45,872 nucleotides of DNA from Clostridia bacterium (GTDB lineage Bacteria; Bacillota; Clostridia; TANB77; UBA1234): NCBI GenBank assembly GCA_017469565.1, contig JAFUGC010000011.1:1-45872 (forward strand), in the 5' to 3' direction. Below are positions 24,930 to 34,004 of this stretch, piece by piece. The translations under genes and the position numbers were made by a program. Position 1 is the stretch's first letter, and every line of letters starts with the position of its first letter. The notes beneath the pieces were generated by a model that was given only the letters and a program-made list of their open reading frames with translations, was not told where the DNA came from and made no database searches.

Positions 24930-26609
24930 TCATCTTTCAAATGCATCTTTTCCTCTTGTTCTCTCTAATTTTTTCAATTTCTGTACCCTATACTTTAGCT
25001 GTTCTTGCGTATCATCAAGTTGTTTTAATCTGGTAGAAGTGCCTTGTGCCACTTCCCTATCATCATATCCCAATTGTTTAGCAATACCCTCAAAAAATTG
25101 GTTTTCCCTTTCTAAAATACCAGAATATTCTGTAATCACTCTATCCACAAGCTGTTTATCCGGATGTGTTCCGCTCATTAAGATTGCTTCTAATTTTTCT
25201 TTTTGCTCCTGAGATAACTTTCTTGTTTCTGTAATGCCAAGAGGTTTTATCTTTTCTTGTGCGTCCAAAAGCCCTAAATTCTTACATACATTTTGCATAT
25301 TCTTGTCAGATAGGAACTGCCACTTTTCTGTCTCTTGTGCCTTTGCTCTATCTGCATAGTCCGCAATATAATGAAGTCCATCCGTTCTAGAGCCGTCCTC
25401 CTTGATAACATTCCTTGTTTCTAAATCCCTCTTTAATTTACTAGAATGCATTAAAAAATCTGCAAATGTTTGTCCTGCACCCTCTTTTCCCATAGAGGCA
25501 TCCCTCGCGGCAATGACCTCCTTTGCCATCTCTACTTGTTCAAAATATTTTCCTTCCTCTATATCTTGAGTCCCTTCCTCTATTGCCATCACCATACTTC
25601 TAGCAGTATATTCCACAAAACCTTCTGTCACGATATTATGCATCTTTCCATTTGGTTCTTTGGTGGTAAGTCCAGAAGAGATATATATTGGCTCATCCAA
25701 TTGCTTTTTCACTAATCCAAAATTAGCTTTCTCTACAGCTTGCCCAAAAGATTTTTTCGTACCCTCTTCATTCAAATAATATTTTTTTCTATTGCCTCTT
25801 TCATCTTTTTCAGTACTGATGACATAGGTTGGTTCCTGATAATCATGGTTTTTCTCAAGTGTCACATATTCTGTGATTTGATCATAATTTCTATATCTTT
25901 TTCCATCTTCACATTCATATTCAAATGGAATGGTATCAGCAGTAATTGAAAGGATTTCCTTTTCAGAGCAGTGATTCCATTCATGAAAAGCTGTCTGCCT
26001 TAAATTGTTAAGCAATGATTGTCCTTTGCGCAAATCTTTAAAATCGATTCCATCTGTTGCAATATCTAGTACAGGATTACCATGTTCATCCACTGCAATC
26101 TCTCCCATGTTACCTTTTTCATAGATAAAAACGGCTCCCGTCATTTTTCCATCTTTCACATATTCTAAATGTTGCGCACCAGCATTCATCACCATTCTGT
26201 ATAGTTTAGAGGTAACTGGTATCGCCGTTTCATCATCAAAGGACTTTCCATATAAGCACTCATCATCCACGCCCTTAACCGGATTACCGATTCTAAATTT
26301 TTGAACCCCACCGAATAATTTCTCTGCCATTTCCTCAAAACTTACTTTTCCCTTTGTAATTTTTTCTGCTGCCAAGCAATACTCAAAAGCAAGTAGCTGC
26401 GAAATAGCAACATGTTCTAGCAACTCGCCACGCGTTAGCTGGATATTCGTATCCCAATTTCCATTTGTTTGCTCTATCTTTTTTTGAATCAGTTCATACC
26501 TATCCTGATACTCCACTTGGTACTTCCTTAGTACTTCTTCCACTTTTTCTTGAAATTCCTCATATTTACTTTGCGTAAAGCGATCTAAATCATCTAACAC
26601 AAGATTCAT
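24930..26609 (-). CDS. Putative zinc metallopeptidase-like protein, unrecognised family
   Basis: The 559-residue protein has no signal peptide or membrane helix. Near residues 205-213 it reads TAFHEWNHCSE, an HExxH motif. About 120 residues later it reads EGFVEYTARSM, where Glu could be the third zinc ligand of a gluzincin-like enzyme. The N-terminus and the last 150 residues are helical and coiled-coil-like. No family is recognised, so a peptidase role rests on the motif alone. An in-frame stop lies two codons before the ATG, fixing the 5' limit. The leader motif AAGGGCGGTG before it also precedes the gene 43633-45705. A small coiled-coil gene lies immediately upstream. Confidence 0.5.
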   Translation of the reverse strand: MNLVLDDLDRFTQSKYEEFQEKVEEVLRKYQVEYQDRYELIQKKIEQTNGNWDTNIQLTRGELLEHVAISQLLAFEYCLAAEKITKGKVSFEEMAEKLFGGVQKFRIGNPVKGVDDECLYGKSFDDETAIPVTSKLYRMVMNAGAQHLEYVKDGKMTGAVFIYEKGNMGEIAVDEHGNPVLDIATDGIDFKDLRKGQSLLNNLRQTAFHEWNHCSEKEILSITADTIPFEYECEDGKRYRNYDQITEYVTLEKNHDYQEPTYVISTEKDERGNRKKYYLNEEGTKKSFGQAVEKANFGLVKKQLDEPIYISSGLTTKEPNGKMHNIVTEGFVEYTARSMVMAIEEGTQDIEEGKYFEQVEMAKEVIAARDASMGKEGAGQTFADFLMHSSKLKRDLETRNVIKEDGSRTDGLHYIADYADRAKAQETEKWQFLSDKNMQNVCKNLGLLDAQEKIKPLGITETRKLSQEQKEKLEAILMSGTHPDKQLVDRVITEYSGILERENQFFEGIAKQLGYDDREVAQGTSTRLKQLDDTQEQLKYRVQKLKKLERTRGKDAFER

Positions 26610-26643
26610 AATTCAAGAATCACCGCCCTTCCATCGCTCGATT

Positions 26644-26868
26644 TTATTTTCTTTCTTTTGCAATTTTTGATTCTAATGTTCTAATTCTTCTTTTCAACTC
26701 TGCATTTTGCTCCATATATAGGTTTTCTAGGGCAATCTTATCTTCCTCACTCATCTCCTCTTCCAATAGTTCTTTATTTTTATATTTTCTTTGTAAATTC
26801 AGTAAATATTGGCGTCTTTCATTCTTTTCTCGGTGTTCTTTCAAAAAATCTATTTCATGATTCTCCAT
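26644..26868 (-). CDS. Small coiled-coil protein of unknown function
   Basis: The 74-residue protein is almost entirely charged helix (MENHEIDFLKEHREKNERRQ onward, ending in RIRTLESKIAKERK), probably a coiled coil. The start at 26868 is chosen because AAAGGAAGAAGG precedes it at good spacing. The longer frame to 26940 would begin inside the promoter. It is 34 bases upstream of the metallopeptidase-like gene and likely cotranscribed with it, so it may be a partner or regulator. No family is recognised. Confidence 0.55.
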   Translation of the reverse strand: MENHEIDFLKEHREKNERRQYLLNLQRKYKNKELLEEEMSEEDKIALENLYMEQNAELKRRIRTLESKIAKERK

Positions 26869-26934
26869 AAGACCTTCTTCCTTTCGTTTGAGGATTCTTC
26901 CAAACATATTTCGGGCATCACTAATATTAGTATA

Positions 26935-26962
26935 GCTCATTTTACCAATTTTTTCAATTCAT
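26935..26962 (-). promoter_or_regulatory. Promoter shared in sequence with 36013-36041
   Basis: On the minus strand TTGAAA, 17 bases, TATACT. The whole stretch from the -35 through ATTAGTGAT is nearly the same as the promoter of the gene 34965-35954. Confidence 0.6.
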
Positions 26963-26985
26963 CGCCCTAGTTTGTTCACATAATA

Positions 26986-27014
26986 TTGAAATTTGTCTCT
27001 AATTATGGTAAAAT
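26986..27014 (+). promoter_or_regulatory. Promoter of the 27146-27376 gene
   Basis: TTGAAA (26986-26991), 17 bases, TAAAAT (27009-27014). The predicted transcription start falls just before the leader's first stem. Confidence 0.6.
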
Positions 27015-27020
27015 TTAGGT

Positions 27021-27135
27021 AAGTTCTTCTATATTTTCGACTTCAACTCATTTTGTACGTTACGCTGTGATGTACGATTACCTGAGTTGATTCTGTAAGA
27101 TGATTGCAGGAGAAAAATAGAAGGCAACAATAAAG
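27021..27135 (+). ncRNA. Structured 5' leader upstream of a small membrane protein gene
   Basis: Three nested helices can form: CTTCTAT (27026-27032) with ATAGAAG (27117-27123), CAACTCA (27044-27050) with TGAGTTG (27083-27089), and an inner hairpin ACGTTAC/GTGATGT. The outer stem closes just before the AAGGAGG of the next gene. The layout is riboswitch-like, but I know of no matching class. Confidence 0.45.
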
Positions 27136-27145
27136 GAGGTGCACC

Positions 27146-27376
27146 ATGAATAGAGTGTACACCAATGTTTCAAGAATCCTTAGGGCAATTTTTCACGCCG
27201 TGCATATCCTGGTACGGCTGTACATCATCGTAATATGTATTGCGATTGCGCTTGTTGTAATCAGGTATACAGTACCTGAAACGACAAGCATGCCAATGTA
27301 TTGGCAATTCGTGGATGAATGGCTCGTCCCGAATGGCAATCGCTTCTTCATTGAAGTGATGAAGTACCTAAGGTAG
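27146..27376 (+). CDS. Small single-pass membrane protein, unknown function
   Basis: The 76-residue product has a basic N-terminus (MNRVYTNVSRILRAIFHAVH), a transmembrane helix (about 22-42: LVRLYIIVICIAIALVVIRY) and a short tail with aromatic residues. AAAGGAGG precedes the ATG. It has its own promoter, a folded leader and a terminator. Base composition is more GC-rich than the surrounding genes, as for 13244-13618 and 27447-28304. No family is recognised. Confidence 0.55.
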   Translation: MNRVYTNVSRILRAIFHAVHILVRLYIIVICIAIALVVIRYTVPETTSMPMYWQFVDEWLVPNGNRFFIEVMKYLR

Positions 27377-27383
27377 TTGCCAG

Positions 27384-27410
27384 TCTCTCCCGTTTTTCGG
27401 GAGATTTTTT
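27384..27410 (+). terminator. Terminator after 27146-27376
   Basis: TCTCCCG-TTTTT-CGGGAGA followed by six T. Confidence 0.85.
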
Positions 27411-27446
27411 AGTCAAGCATTTCAATAATTTGAAAGGAGAAACATC

Positions 27447-28304
27447 ATGAGCATTTACAATCACGGTAGTTCCATTCCCATTTCTTCCTTAACGGAAACA
27501 CAGCTCAAAATGGCAATGACAGAGTGGGCAGAAGGAAACCCCCATATGGAACGTCTACTCTGGAATTGCTACCACCACGGAGTGAAAACCTCTGGCTGCT
27601 GTGCCCACCGCCCGTACATTGGCGTGCGGATTGAAGGATCATCTTTAGAAAATCTAAAAAAAGTCATCAACGTGGCAGAAACATACGGCAATACTAGTCT
27701 TGTGCTTTTTTTATCAGCTGCAAATCCTTGTAGTGGTCCCAATTGGTACAGGGAAGACATTACGATTTCACCTCTTAAAGGCGTAGACAGGAATGATTTC
27801 TTGGATGAACTTGCAAATGCCCTTGAAAAAGAAAATGATGACTCAACAGAAAATGGATTTGTGCATGTCATTGAGTTCTTTTATTTTCTCAAGGAAAAAG
27901 ACAGTGATATTATTGTCAGAATGACCGTCGAAGATACATTCCGTTATACTCTAGAATTAGATTATGCTAAATGCAGACGTAATGTTGACTATTATTCTGT
28001 GCTGTTTCCAAAGGCAGGTTTGATTGATTCTGTATACTATCCGCCGGATTGTCCTTATGCCGCTTGGCAGCTTGAGTGTACTTCCGCTTCTGAGTTTGAT
28101 AAGGCAATAAAAAAATGTCTCAATCTCTTGAAAAGTAATTGGAAGCTAAAAGTTAGGGACGAAATCACAAGTGATATGTCCTTTTCGGCCAAAGCGCAAC
28201 TTATGCGAAGAAAGTTTGGAACAACACCAGAAGGAATTCAGATGCTCAATGATTGGATTAATGCCAATCGGCATCCGAGTTTGCCCATGGTGAACTATTC
28301 ATAA
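27447..28304 (+). CDS. Protein of unknown function, GC-shifted
   Basis: The 285-residue protein is not recognised. It is soluble, with no signal peptide, and has cysteines clustered in the N-terminal third (LLWNCYHHGVKTSGCCAHRP), a possible metal site of His and Cys residues. An alpha/beta middle and a helical C-terminus follow. It starts after AAAGGAG. The first half in particular is more GC-rich than the surrounding genes, suggesting transfer or a different expression class. It lies between two terminators and so is probably transcribed alone. Confidence 0.6.
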   Translation: MSIYNHGSSIPISSLTETQLKMAMTEWAEGNPHMERLLWNCYHHGVKTSGCCAHRPYIGVRIEGSSLENLKKVINVAETYGNTSLVLFLSAANPCSGPNWYREDITISPLKGVDRNDFLDELANALEKENDDSTENGFVHVIEFFYFLKEKDSDIIVRMTVEDTFRYTLELDYAKCRRNVDYYSVLFPKAGLIDSVYYPPDCPYAAWQLECTSASEFDKAIKKCLNLLKSNWKLKVRDEITSDMSFSAKAQLMRRKFGTTPEGIQMLNDWINANRHPSLPMVNYS

Positions 28305-28311
28305 AAGAATA

Positions 28312-28356
28312 AAAAAATAAGATTTGTGTTAGTTAATAACACAAATCTTATTTTTA
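28312..28356. terminator. Bidirectional terminator between convergent genes
   Basis: AATAAGATTTGTGTTA and its complement flank a 4-base loop, with A-run and T-run on the two sides. It serves both 27447-28304 and the giant adhesin gene. Confidence 0.88.
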
Positions 28357-28358
28357 TA

Positions 28359-31300
28359 TTATTGTGATGTACTGTAGCCACATACTGAACACTTCACATA
28401 ACTACCATTATTTTGAGCCACAAATGTATGGTTAAATAACGTCGATGCTCCGCATGCGCAATAACTTCTATGCTGATATGGACTGACAGCCCCTTGGTTC
28501 CTATTATAAGTATGTGTATGGGCTGGAGTTGAGCTTCCGCCACCGCCTGAGCTTCCTCCTCCGCCGCTGTCAGTAGACGGGAATGTATGTTTAAAGCCCC
28601 ATGCACTTTCAATACCACTAAATTCTGCAGAACTAATAAATCCTTTTACAACATCTTCTTTTGACATACCATTATTCATATTATTAATCCAGCCAGAAGC
28701 TTCTGCGGTGCTTACACTTCTACCTAAAATTACTTGATATGTTCTTAAGACGAAATCAGTATTACTATAGTTATATGTATTCGCTTCATCGCTTAATGCA
28801 TTTCCTCGTTTGATATCGTACATATCTGCTTTTGCAAACCAGTACATCATCCCCTCATATTCAGGACTTCTTTGTAGATAATAATTATATCCTTGTCCAA
28901 CTTCTATAATTAATCCAAAGTTTGCAACTTCTGCGATACCAGAAACATTTCCGGCACCATCTACAACTTGTACTTTAAATTCAATATTGCTTCCTGGTGT
29001 TATATTGATGGTTGCCCTTCCACTAGATACTGTAGCATCTCTCCAAGCACCATTTGAACTTGCATAATAATGTAAGTGTGATACTCCAGAACCACCTGTA
29101 TCATTTGCTCCAACTGCTAAATCAACAACACCTCTACTAGCAGTTACTGATATATTATACCAACCCCAAGATGGGATATCTGCAATTGTTGGTGCTGTTT
29201 TATCAATCTTTACAGCTAAAGTTTTCACTGCAGATTTATTAGAAGCATTATCATATGTGTACGAAGTAACGGTTGTTGTACCTTGATTACTAATTGTAAA
29301 TGTTCCATTATTGGTGATAGTTGTTTCTGCTTTTGTTGTTGCACCACTCAAACTATAAGTTACTCTATTTACCCCAGATTGACCATCGCTACCTTGTGTT
29401 ATTTTAATAGTAACATTACTTGTATACCAACCATTTGTACCTGCGGTTCCGCTATTAACAGTAATAGTTGAAGCATTAGGTGCTGTGATATCTGTCCAAT
29501 GTGCATATAAAGTTGTTGCCGATGTCTTATTCCATGCTCTTGCACTTGCGCCCGCTGCTGTATAATACTGAGTTCCACCTGAAGCCGCATCATAGTATCC
29601 GTCGAATCTCCATCCCGTTCTCGTTGGCATGGTTGCACTTGGCATTGCACTATCATACGTTGCTGTCACACTTGCCGAACCACCTGAACCTCCATTTCTA
29701 TCTAATGTTACCGTATAGGTATTTGCTGTCCAATGTGCATATAAGGTTGTTGCTGATGTCTTATTCCATGCTCTTGTGCTAGCACCCGTTGACGTATAAT
29801 ATTGTGTTCCTCCTGAGGAAGCATCGTAGTATCCAGCAAACGTGTATCCTGTTCTTGTTGGCATGGTTGCACTTGGCATTGCACTATCATACGTTGCTGT
29901 CACACTTGCTGAACCACCTGAACCTCCATTTCTATTTAATGTTACCGTATAAGTATTAGCTGTCCACCTTGCATATAAGGTTGTTGCCGATGCCTTATTC
30001 CACGTTCTTGCACTCGCTCCTGCCGCTGTATAGTACTGTGTTCCCCCTGTAGCTGCTGATGTGTCATACCAGCCTCCAAACGTGTATCCGGTCCTTGTTG
30101 GCTTGGTAGTAGATATTGCCGGCATTGCACTGTCATACGTTGCTGTTACATTAGCACTTTGTCCTCCAGAGCCACCATTTGCATTAAAGGATACCGTGTA
30201 ACTATTTACCTGCCACCTTGCATATAAGGTTGCCGTAGATGTCTTATCCCATGTTCTTGCACTTGCTCCTGCTGCCGTATAATATTGTGTTCCTCCTGAT
30301 GTTGCATCATAGTAACCTTGGAATGTATAACCCGTTCTTGTTGGCATGGTTGCACTTGGCATTGCCTGAGTGTATGTTGCCGTTACGCTATCACTTCCTC
30401 CGGTTCCATTATTTTTATTAAGAGTTACCGTGTAGGTACTTGGTGTCCATCTTGCGTACAGAGTTGTTGCAACTGTTTTATTCCATGTTCTTGCACTGCC
30501 ACCAGTACCTGTATAATATTGTGTACCTCCTGATATTGCATCATAATATCCTAATAAGGTGTAACCAGTTATGGTTGGTATTGTGATGCTTGGCATATTA
30601 CTATCATAAGTTGCCGCTATATAGTCTGTTCCTCCAGTTCCACCGTTCTTATCGAAAGTAATTGTAAAACTATTAGCTATCCATTTGGCATACAGAGTGG
30701 TGTTTGTCGAAATACCAATATGTAAATTATTAACAAAGGTGCCATTGGCATATATATACTGTACTCCATTTCCACCAGTTTCTGTGTAATATCCACCAAA
30801 GGTGTATCCTGTTCTTGTTGGTTGGGTAATAGCAGCCATTTGTGTGGTACATGCCGAATTTGAATAATAGGTTTCTGTTCCATATTTATAATATGCTGCC
30901 GTAGTACCTGCAGTGGTTGCATTTTGATTATTTAGGGTTAGTGTAATGGTATTTGCTATCCACTTTGCATATAGAGTTGTGTTTGCTGAAACTGCTGTAT
31001 ATGGATTATTCACGTATGCTCCACTTGCATTAATATACTGTGTGCCACCTCCATTTGTTGCCGTATAATATCCACCAAAGGTGTATCCTATTCTGGTTGG
31101 CACTGTAATAGCTGACATTTGTGTGGTACATACGGAATTTGAATAATAGGTTGCTGTTGCATATTTATAGTACACCGCAGGGGTTCCTGCATTCGTTGCA
31201 CTCTGACTATTTAACGTTAGTGTGATGGTATTTACTATCCACTTTGCGTACAAGGTAGTAGTTGTCAAAAATACAACATGCGGATTATTGACAAATGCTC

Positions 31301-33773
31301 CTCTTTCATTAATATATTGTGTTCCCCCTCCACCTGTTGCCGTGTAGTATCCCGCAAATGTATAACCTGTTCTTGTAGGTATTGTAATAGTAGTCATTTG
31401 TGTGGTACATGCCGAATCTGAATAGTATGTTGCCGTTCCATATTGATAGTATGCTGCCGTGGTACCTGCCGTGGTTGCATTTTGATTGTTGAGTGACAGG
31501 GTTACAGTATAAGCTATCCACTTTGCATATAAGGTTGTGTTTGATGAAATTGTTGTATGTGGATTATTGACAATTGCTCCACTAGCATTGATATATTGTG
31601 TTCCGCCTCCACCAATTGCCGTATAGTAGCCACCAAAAGTGTATCCTGTTCTAGCTGGTACTGTAATCGTAGACATTTGTGTGGTACAAGTAGCATTTGA
31701 ATAATAAGTTGCCGTGTCATATTTGTAATATACGGTGCCTGTCCCAGCACTTGTGGCATTTTGATTATTTAAAGTTAATGTGATGGTATTTGCCATCCAT
31801 TTCGCATATAAGGTAGTGTTAGCTAAAAATGCTGCTTCCGGATTATTCACAATTGCTCCGCTTGCATTGATATACTGCGTTCCTCCACCATTTGTTGCCG
31901 AATAGTATCCGCCAAAGGTATATCCTAGTCTTGTTGGCACAGTAATCGATGTAATTCTGGTGGTGCATGCAGAATTCAAATAATATAGCGCTGTGGTATA
32001 TTGATAGTAGACTGCTGTGGTACCCGCAGTGGTTGCATTTTGATTATTGAGTGTTAGCGTGATGGTATTTGCCGTCCATTTTGCATATAAGGTTGCATTT
32101 GCTGAAAATGCTGTGTGTGGATTATTGATAAAGGTACCATTTGAACTAATGAATTGTATTCCGTTTCCATTAGCTGCTGTGTAATATCCTCCAAATGTAT
32201 ATCCTGCTCTTGTTGGTACTGTTATAGCAGTAATTTGTGTGGTACAAGCAGAATTCGAATAATAAGTTGCCGTCCTATATTTAAAGTATGCTGCCGTAGT
32301 ACCAGCACTTGTTGCACTTTGATTGTTGAGTGTCAATGTAACAGTGTTTGCTATCCATTTTGCATATAAAATAGTATTTGTTGAAATGGATGTATGAATA
32401 TTATTCACATAAGCTCCACTCGCACTAATATATTGCGTTCCACCTCCGTTTGCTGCAGTATAATATCCACCAAAGGTATATCCCGTTCTAGTTGGTACCG
32501 TGATAGCAGACATTTGGCTGGTACAAGAAACATTTGAATAATATGTTGCCGTTCCAAACTTATAGTAGACAGTACTTGTGCCCTCACTTGTTGCATCTTG
32601 AGCATCTAATATTAGCTTAATTGTATTTGTAGTCCATCTTGCATATAATGTTCCATTACTTGCTTTATTCCAGATATTGGATCCTGTTCCCGCGGCACTA
32701 TAATACTTTGTGCCTCCTGATGTGGCATCATAATAACCAGCAAAAGTATATCCCGTTCTTGTGGGCATGATCGCACTTGGCATATCACTGTTGTATGTTA
32801 CTGTTACACTACCAGATCCCCCGGTTCCATTATTTCGATTTAATGTTACTGTATAAGTATTTGCCGTCCATTTTGCATATAAAGTGCCTGCATAAGCTTT
32901 ATCCCATACATGTGTGCTTTTCCCTGATACATTATAATACTGCGTTCCCCCCGATGTGGCATCATAATAACCCGCAAAAGTGTATCCCGTTCTTGTTGGC
33001 ACAGTAATATCTGGCATGCTACCATTATAATCTACAGCTACGTTATCCGTACCACCCGTTCCATTATTTTTATTGAATGTTACCATATATTCGCCTATCA
33101 TCCAAACTGCATATAAGGTTGCATTTTCCTTTTTATCCCAAGGTCGTGCACTTGTACCTGATGCTGTATAATACTGCGTTCCTCCTGAAACAGCATCATA
33201 ATAGCCTGCAAATATGTATCCTAACCTTGTTGGCATGATAGCACTTGGCATCTCTCTGTCATACGCTACTATTACACTTGTGGATCCTCCCGTTCCTCCA
33301 TTCATGTCAAAGGAAATAACATATTTATCCTCATATTCAAGGAAATCTTCCTCTGATTTTGAAGCGATTTCCTCTGCCAAGTCATCCGTTTCTGATAGTA
33401 CAATAACGGTGTCTAATCCATAATTGACCACATATGTTTCATCATCATATTCAATTCCCATTTCATTGAGAGATTCTTCATCTAGTAAATACCAGCCATT
33501 TCCTATGGTTGTTCCATCCACAGTCGCATTTTCTTTTCCTGGAAACGTGGCATTGGCCGGGGTGAATATTCCTCGAGTCCCTGCTTTTGCTGACTGTCTT
33601 GATACTGCCGCCTTTACAGCTGACAAATTATTTTCTTTACTGGCTTTCTTAGCTTGCTTGACTGAAGAAAGACCATTAATGATAGACATAGATGCAATAA
33701 TTGTGATAACAACTATCATGACAACTATTGTAACTAGTGTTATACCACTTTCTCTCTTCCAATACCTTTTCAT
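28359..33773 (-). CDS. Giant modular pilin-like adhesin with 15 InlB-type repeats
   Basis: The 1804-residue protein begins MKRYWKRESG then ITLVTIVVMIVVITIIASMS. This is a prepilin-type leader ending in Gly and a hydrophobic helix, with Thr rather than Glu at mature position 5. From about 149 to 1427 it holds 15 Listeria-Bacteroides (InlB B-type, Flg_new) repeats. Eight are of about 75 residues (ending NATLYAVW, TTLYARW and similar). In the middle of them sit seven of about 90 residues, each with one Cys (SACTTQM). Ig-like domains follow (1428-1625), then a DUF4214 domain (about 1625-1725: VLRTYQVILGRSVS), a Gly/Ser linker, and a Cys/His C-terminal ribbon (YCACG...KCSVCG). AAGGAGG precedes the ATG. 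It is probably exported and assembled by the type IV pilus machine at 300-9257, a role that is inference. Confidence 0.85.
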   Translation of the reverse strand: MKRYWKRESGITLVTIVVMIVVITIIASMSIINGLSSVKQAKKASKENNLSAVKAAVSRQSAKAGTRGIFTPANATFPGKENATVDGTTIGNGWYLLDEESLNEMGIEYDDETYVVNYGLDTVIVLSETDDLAEEIASKSEEDFLEYEDKYVISFDMNGGTGGSTSVIVAYDREMPSAIMPTRLGYIFAGYYDAVSGGTQYYTASGTSARPWDKKENATLYAVWMIGEYMVTFNKNNGTGGTDNVAVDYNGSMPDITVPTRTGYTFAGYYDATSGGTQYYNVSGKSTHVWDKAYAGTLYAKWTANTYTVTLNRNNGTGGSGSVTVTYNSDMPSAIMPTRTGYTFAGYYDATSGGTKYYSAAGTGSNIWNKASNGTLYARWTTNTIKLILDAQDATSEGTSTVYYKFGTATYYSNVSCTSQMSAITVPTRTGYTFGGYYTAANGGGTQYISASGAYVNNIHTSISTNTILYAKWIANTVTLTLNNQSATSAGTTAAYFKYRTATYYSNSACTTQITAITVPTRAGYTFGGYYTAANGNGIQFISSNGTFINNPHTAFSANATLYAKWTANTITLTLNNQNATTAGTTAVYYQYTTALYYLNSACTTRITSITVPTRLGYTFGGYYSATNGGGTQYINASGAIVNNPEAAFLANTTLYAKWMANTITLTLNNQNATSAGTGTVYYKYDTATYYSNATCTTQMSTITVPARTGYTFGGYYTAIGGGGTQYINASGAIVNNPHTTISSNTTLYAKWIAYTVTLSLNNQNATTAGTTAAYYQYGTATYYSDSACTTQMTTITIPTRTGYTFAGYYTATGGGGTQYINERGAFVNNPHVVFLTTTTLYAKWIVNTITLTLNSQSATNAGTPAVYYKYATATYYSNSVCTTQMSAITVPTRIGYTFGGYYTATNGGGTQYINASGAYVNNPYTAVSANTTLYAKWIANTITLTLNNQNATTAGTTAAYYKYGTETYYSNSACTTQMAAITQPTRTGYTFGGYYTETGGNGVQYIYANGTFVNNLHIGISTNTTLYAKWIANSFTITFDKNGGTGGTDYIAATYDSNMPSITIPTITGYTLLGYYDAISGGTQYYTGTGGSARTWNKTVATTLYARWTPSTYTVTLNKNNGTGGSDSVTATYTQAMPSATMPTRTGYTFQGYYDATSGGTQYYTAAGASARTWDKTSTATLYARWQVNSYTVSFNANGGSGGQSANVTATYDSAMPAISTTKPTRTGYTFGGWYDTSAATGGTQYYTAAGASARTWNKASATTLYARWTANTYTVTLNRNGGSGGSASVTATYDSAMPSATMPTRTGYTFAGYYDASSGGTQYYTSTGASTRAWNKTSATTLYAHWTANTYTVTLDRNGGSGGSASVTATYDSAMPSATMPTRTGWRFDGYYDAASGGTQYYTAAGASARAWNKTSATTLYAHWTDITAPNASTITVNSGTAGTNGWYTSNVTIKITQGSDGQSGVNRVTYSLSGATTKAETTITNNGTFTISNQGTTTVTSYTYDNASNKSAVKTLAVKIDKTAPTIADIPSWGWYNISVTASRGVVDLAVGANDTGGSGVSHLHYYASSNGAWRDATVSSGRATINITPGSNIEFKVQVVDGAGNVSGIAEVANFGLIIEVGQGYNYYLQRSPEYEGMMYWFAKADMYDIKRGNALSDEANTYNYSNTDFVLRTYQVILGRSVSTAEASGWINNMNNGMSKEDVVKGFISSAEFSGIESAWGFKHTFPSTDSGGGGSSGGGGSSTPAHTHTYNRNQGAVSPYQHRSYCACGASTLFNHTFVAQNNGSYVKCSVCGYSTSQ
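29490..33330 (-). repeat. Tandem coding repeats of the adhesin
   Basis: There are 15 units of about 225 or 270 bases. Units 1-3 and 11-15 are the short type, and units 4-10 the long type. The last two short units are nearly identical, a sign of recent duplication. The region is prone to slippage, recombination and misassembly. Confidence 0.85.
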
Positions 33774-33812
33774 AAGAATCCTCCTTATTTTTCCTAACTA
33801 CTTTTAAAGCGC

Positions 33813-33852
33813 ACAAAAGGAACATTTAGTCTTTAATCAACTAAATGTTCCT
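33813..33852 (-). terminator. Attenuator-like hairpin in the adhesin leader
   Basis: On the minus strand AAAGGAACATTTAGT pairs with ACTAAATGTTCCTTT, followed by TTTTGTG. It lies 40 bases before the adhesin start and downstream of the only promoter I find, so it could end transcription early. Confidence 0.5.
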
Positions 33853-33906
33853 TTATCCACAAATTTTTTATTTAATTTTCCCCAAAATATATTTAACGAA
33901 TTACTC

Positions 33907-33926
33907 GTGTGTGTGTGTGTGTGTGT
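33907..33926. repeat. (GT)10 dinucleotide tract in the adhesin leader
   Basis: Ten GT units ((CA)10 on the transcribed strand), about 135 bases upstream of the adhesin start codon. Such tracts change length by slippage. Confidence 0.9.
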
Positions 33927-34004
33927 AGAGCCCCAACGGTTTCAAGCATTATCATTTTTATTTTTCCTCTCTTCATTGTATCAATGTAGCTTCATATTTA
34001 TATA

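Noticed and set aside
26869..26940. Longer N-terminus for the coiled-coil gene (start at 26940)
   Set aside because: That ATG lies within the promoter shared with 36013-36041 and has no ribosome binding site. The internal ATG at 26868 has a strong one.
28394..33007. Many open frames on both strands inside the giant adhesin gene
   Set aside because: They arise from the regular repeat composition of the adhesin. None has a ribosome binding site or a sensible protein pattern.
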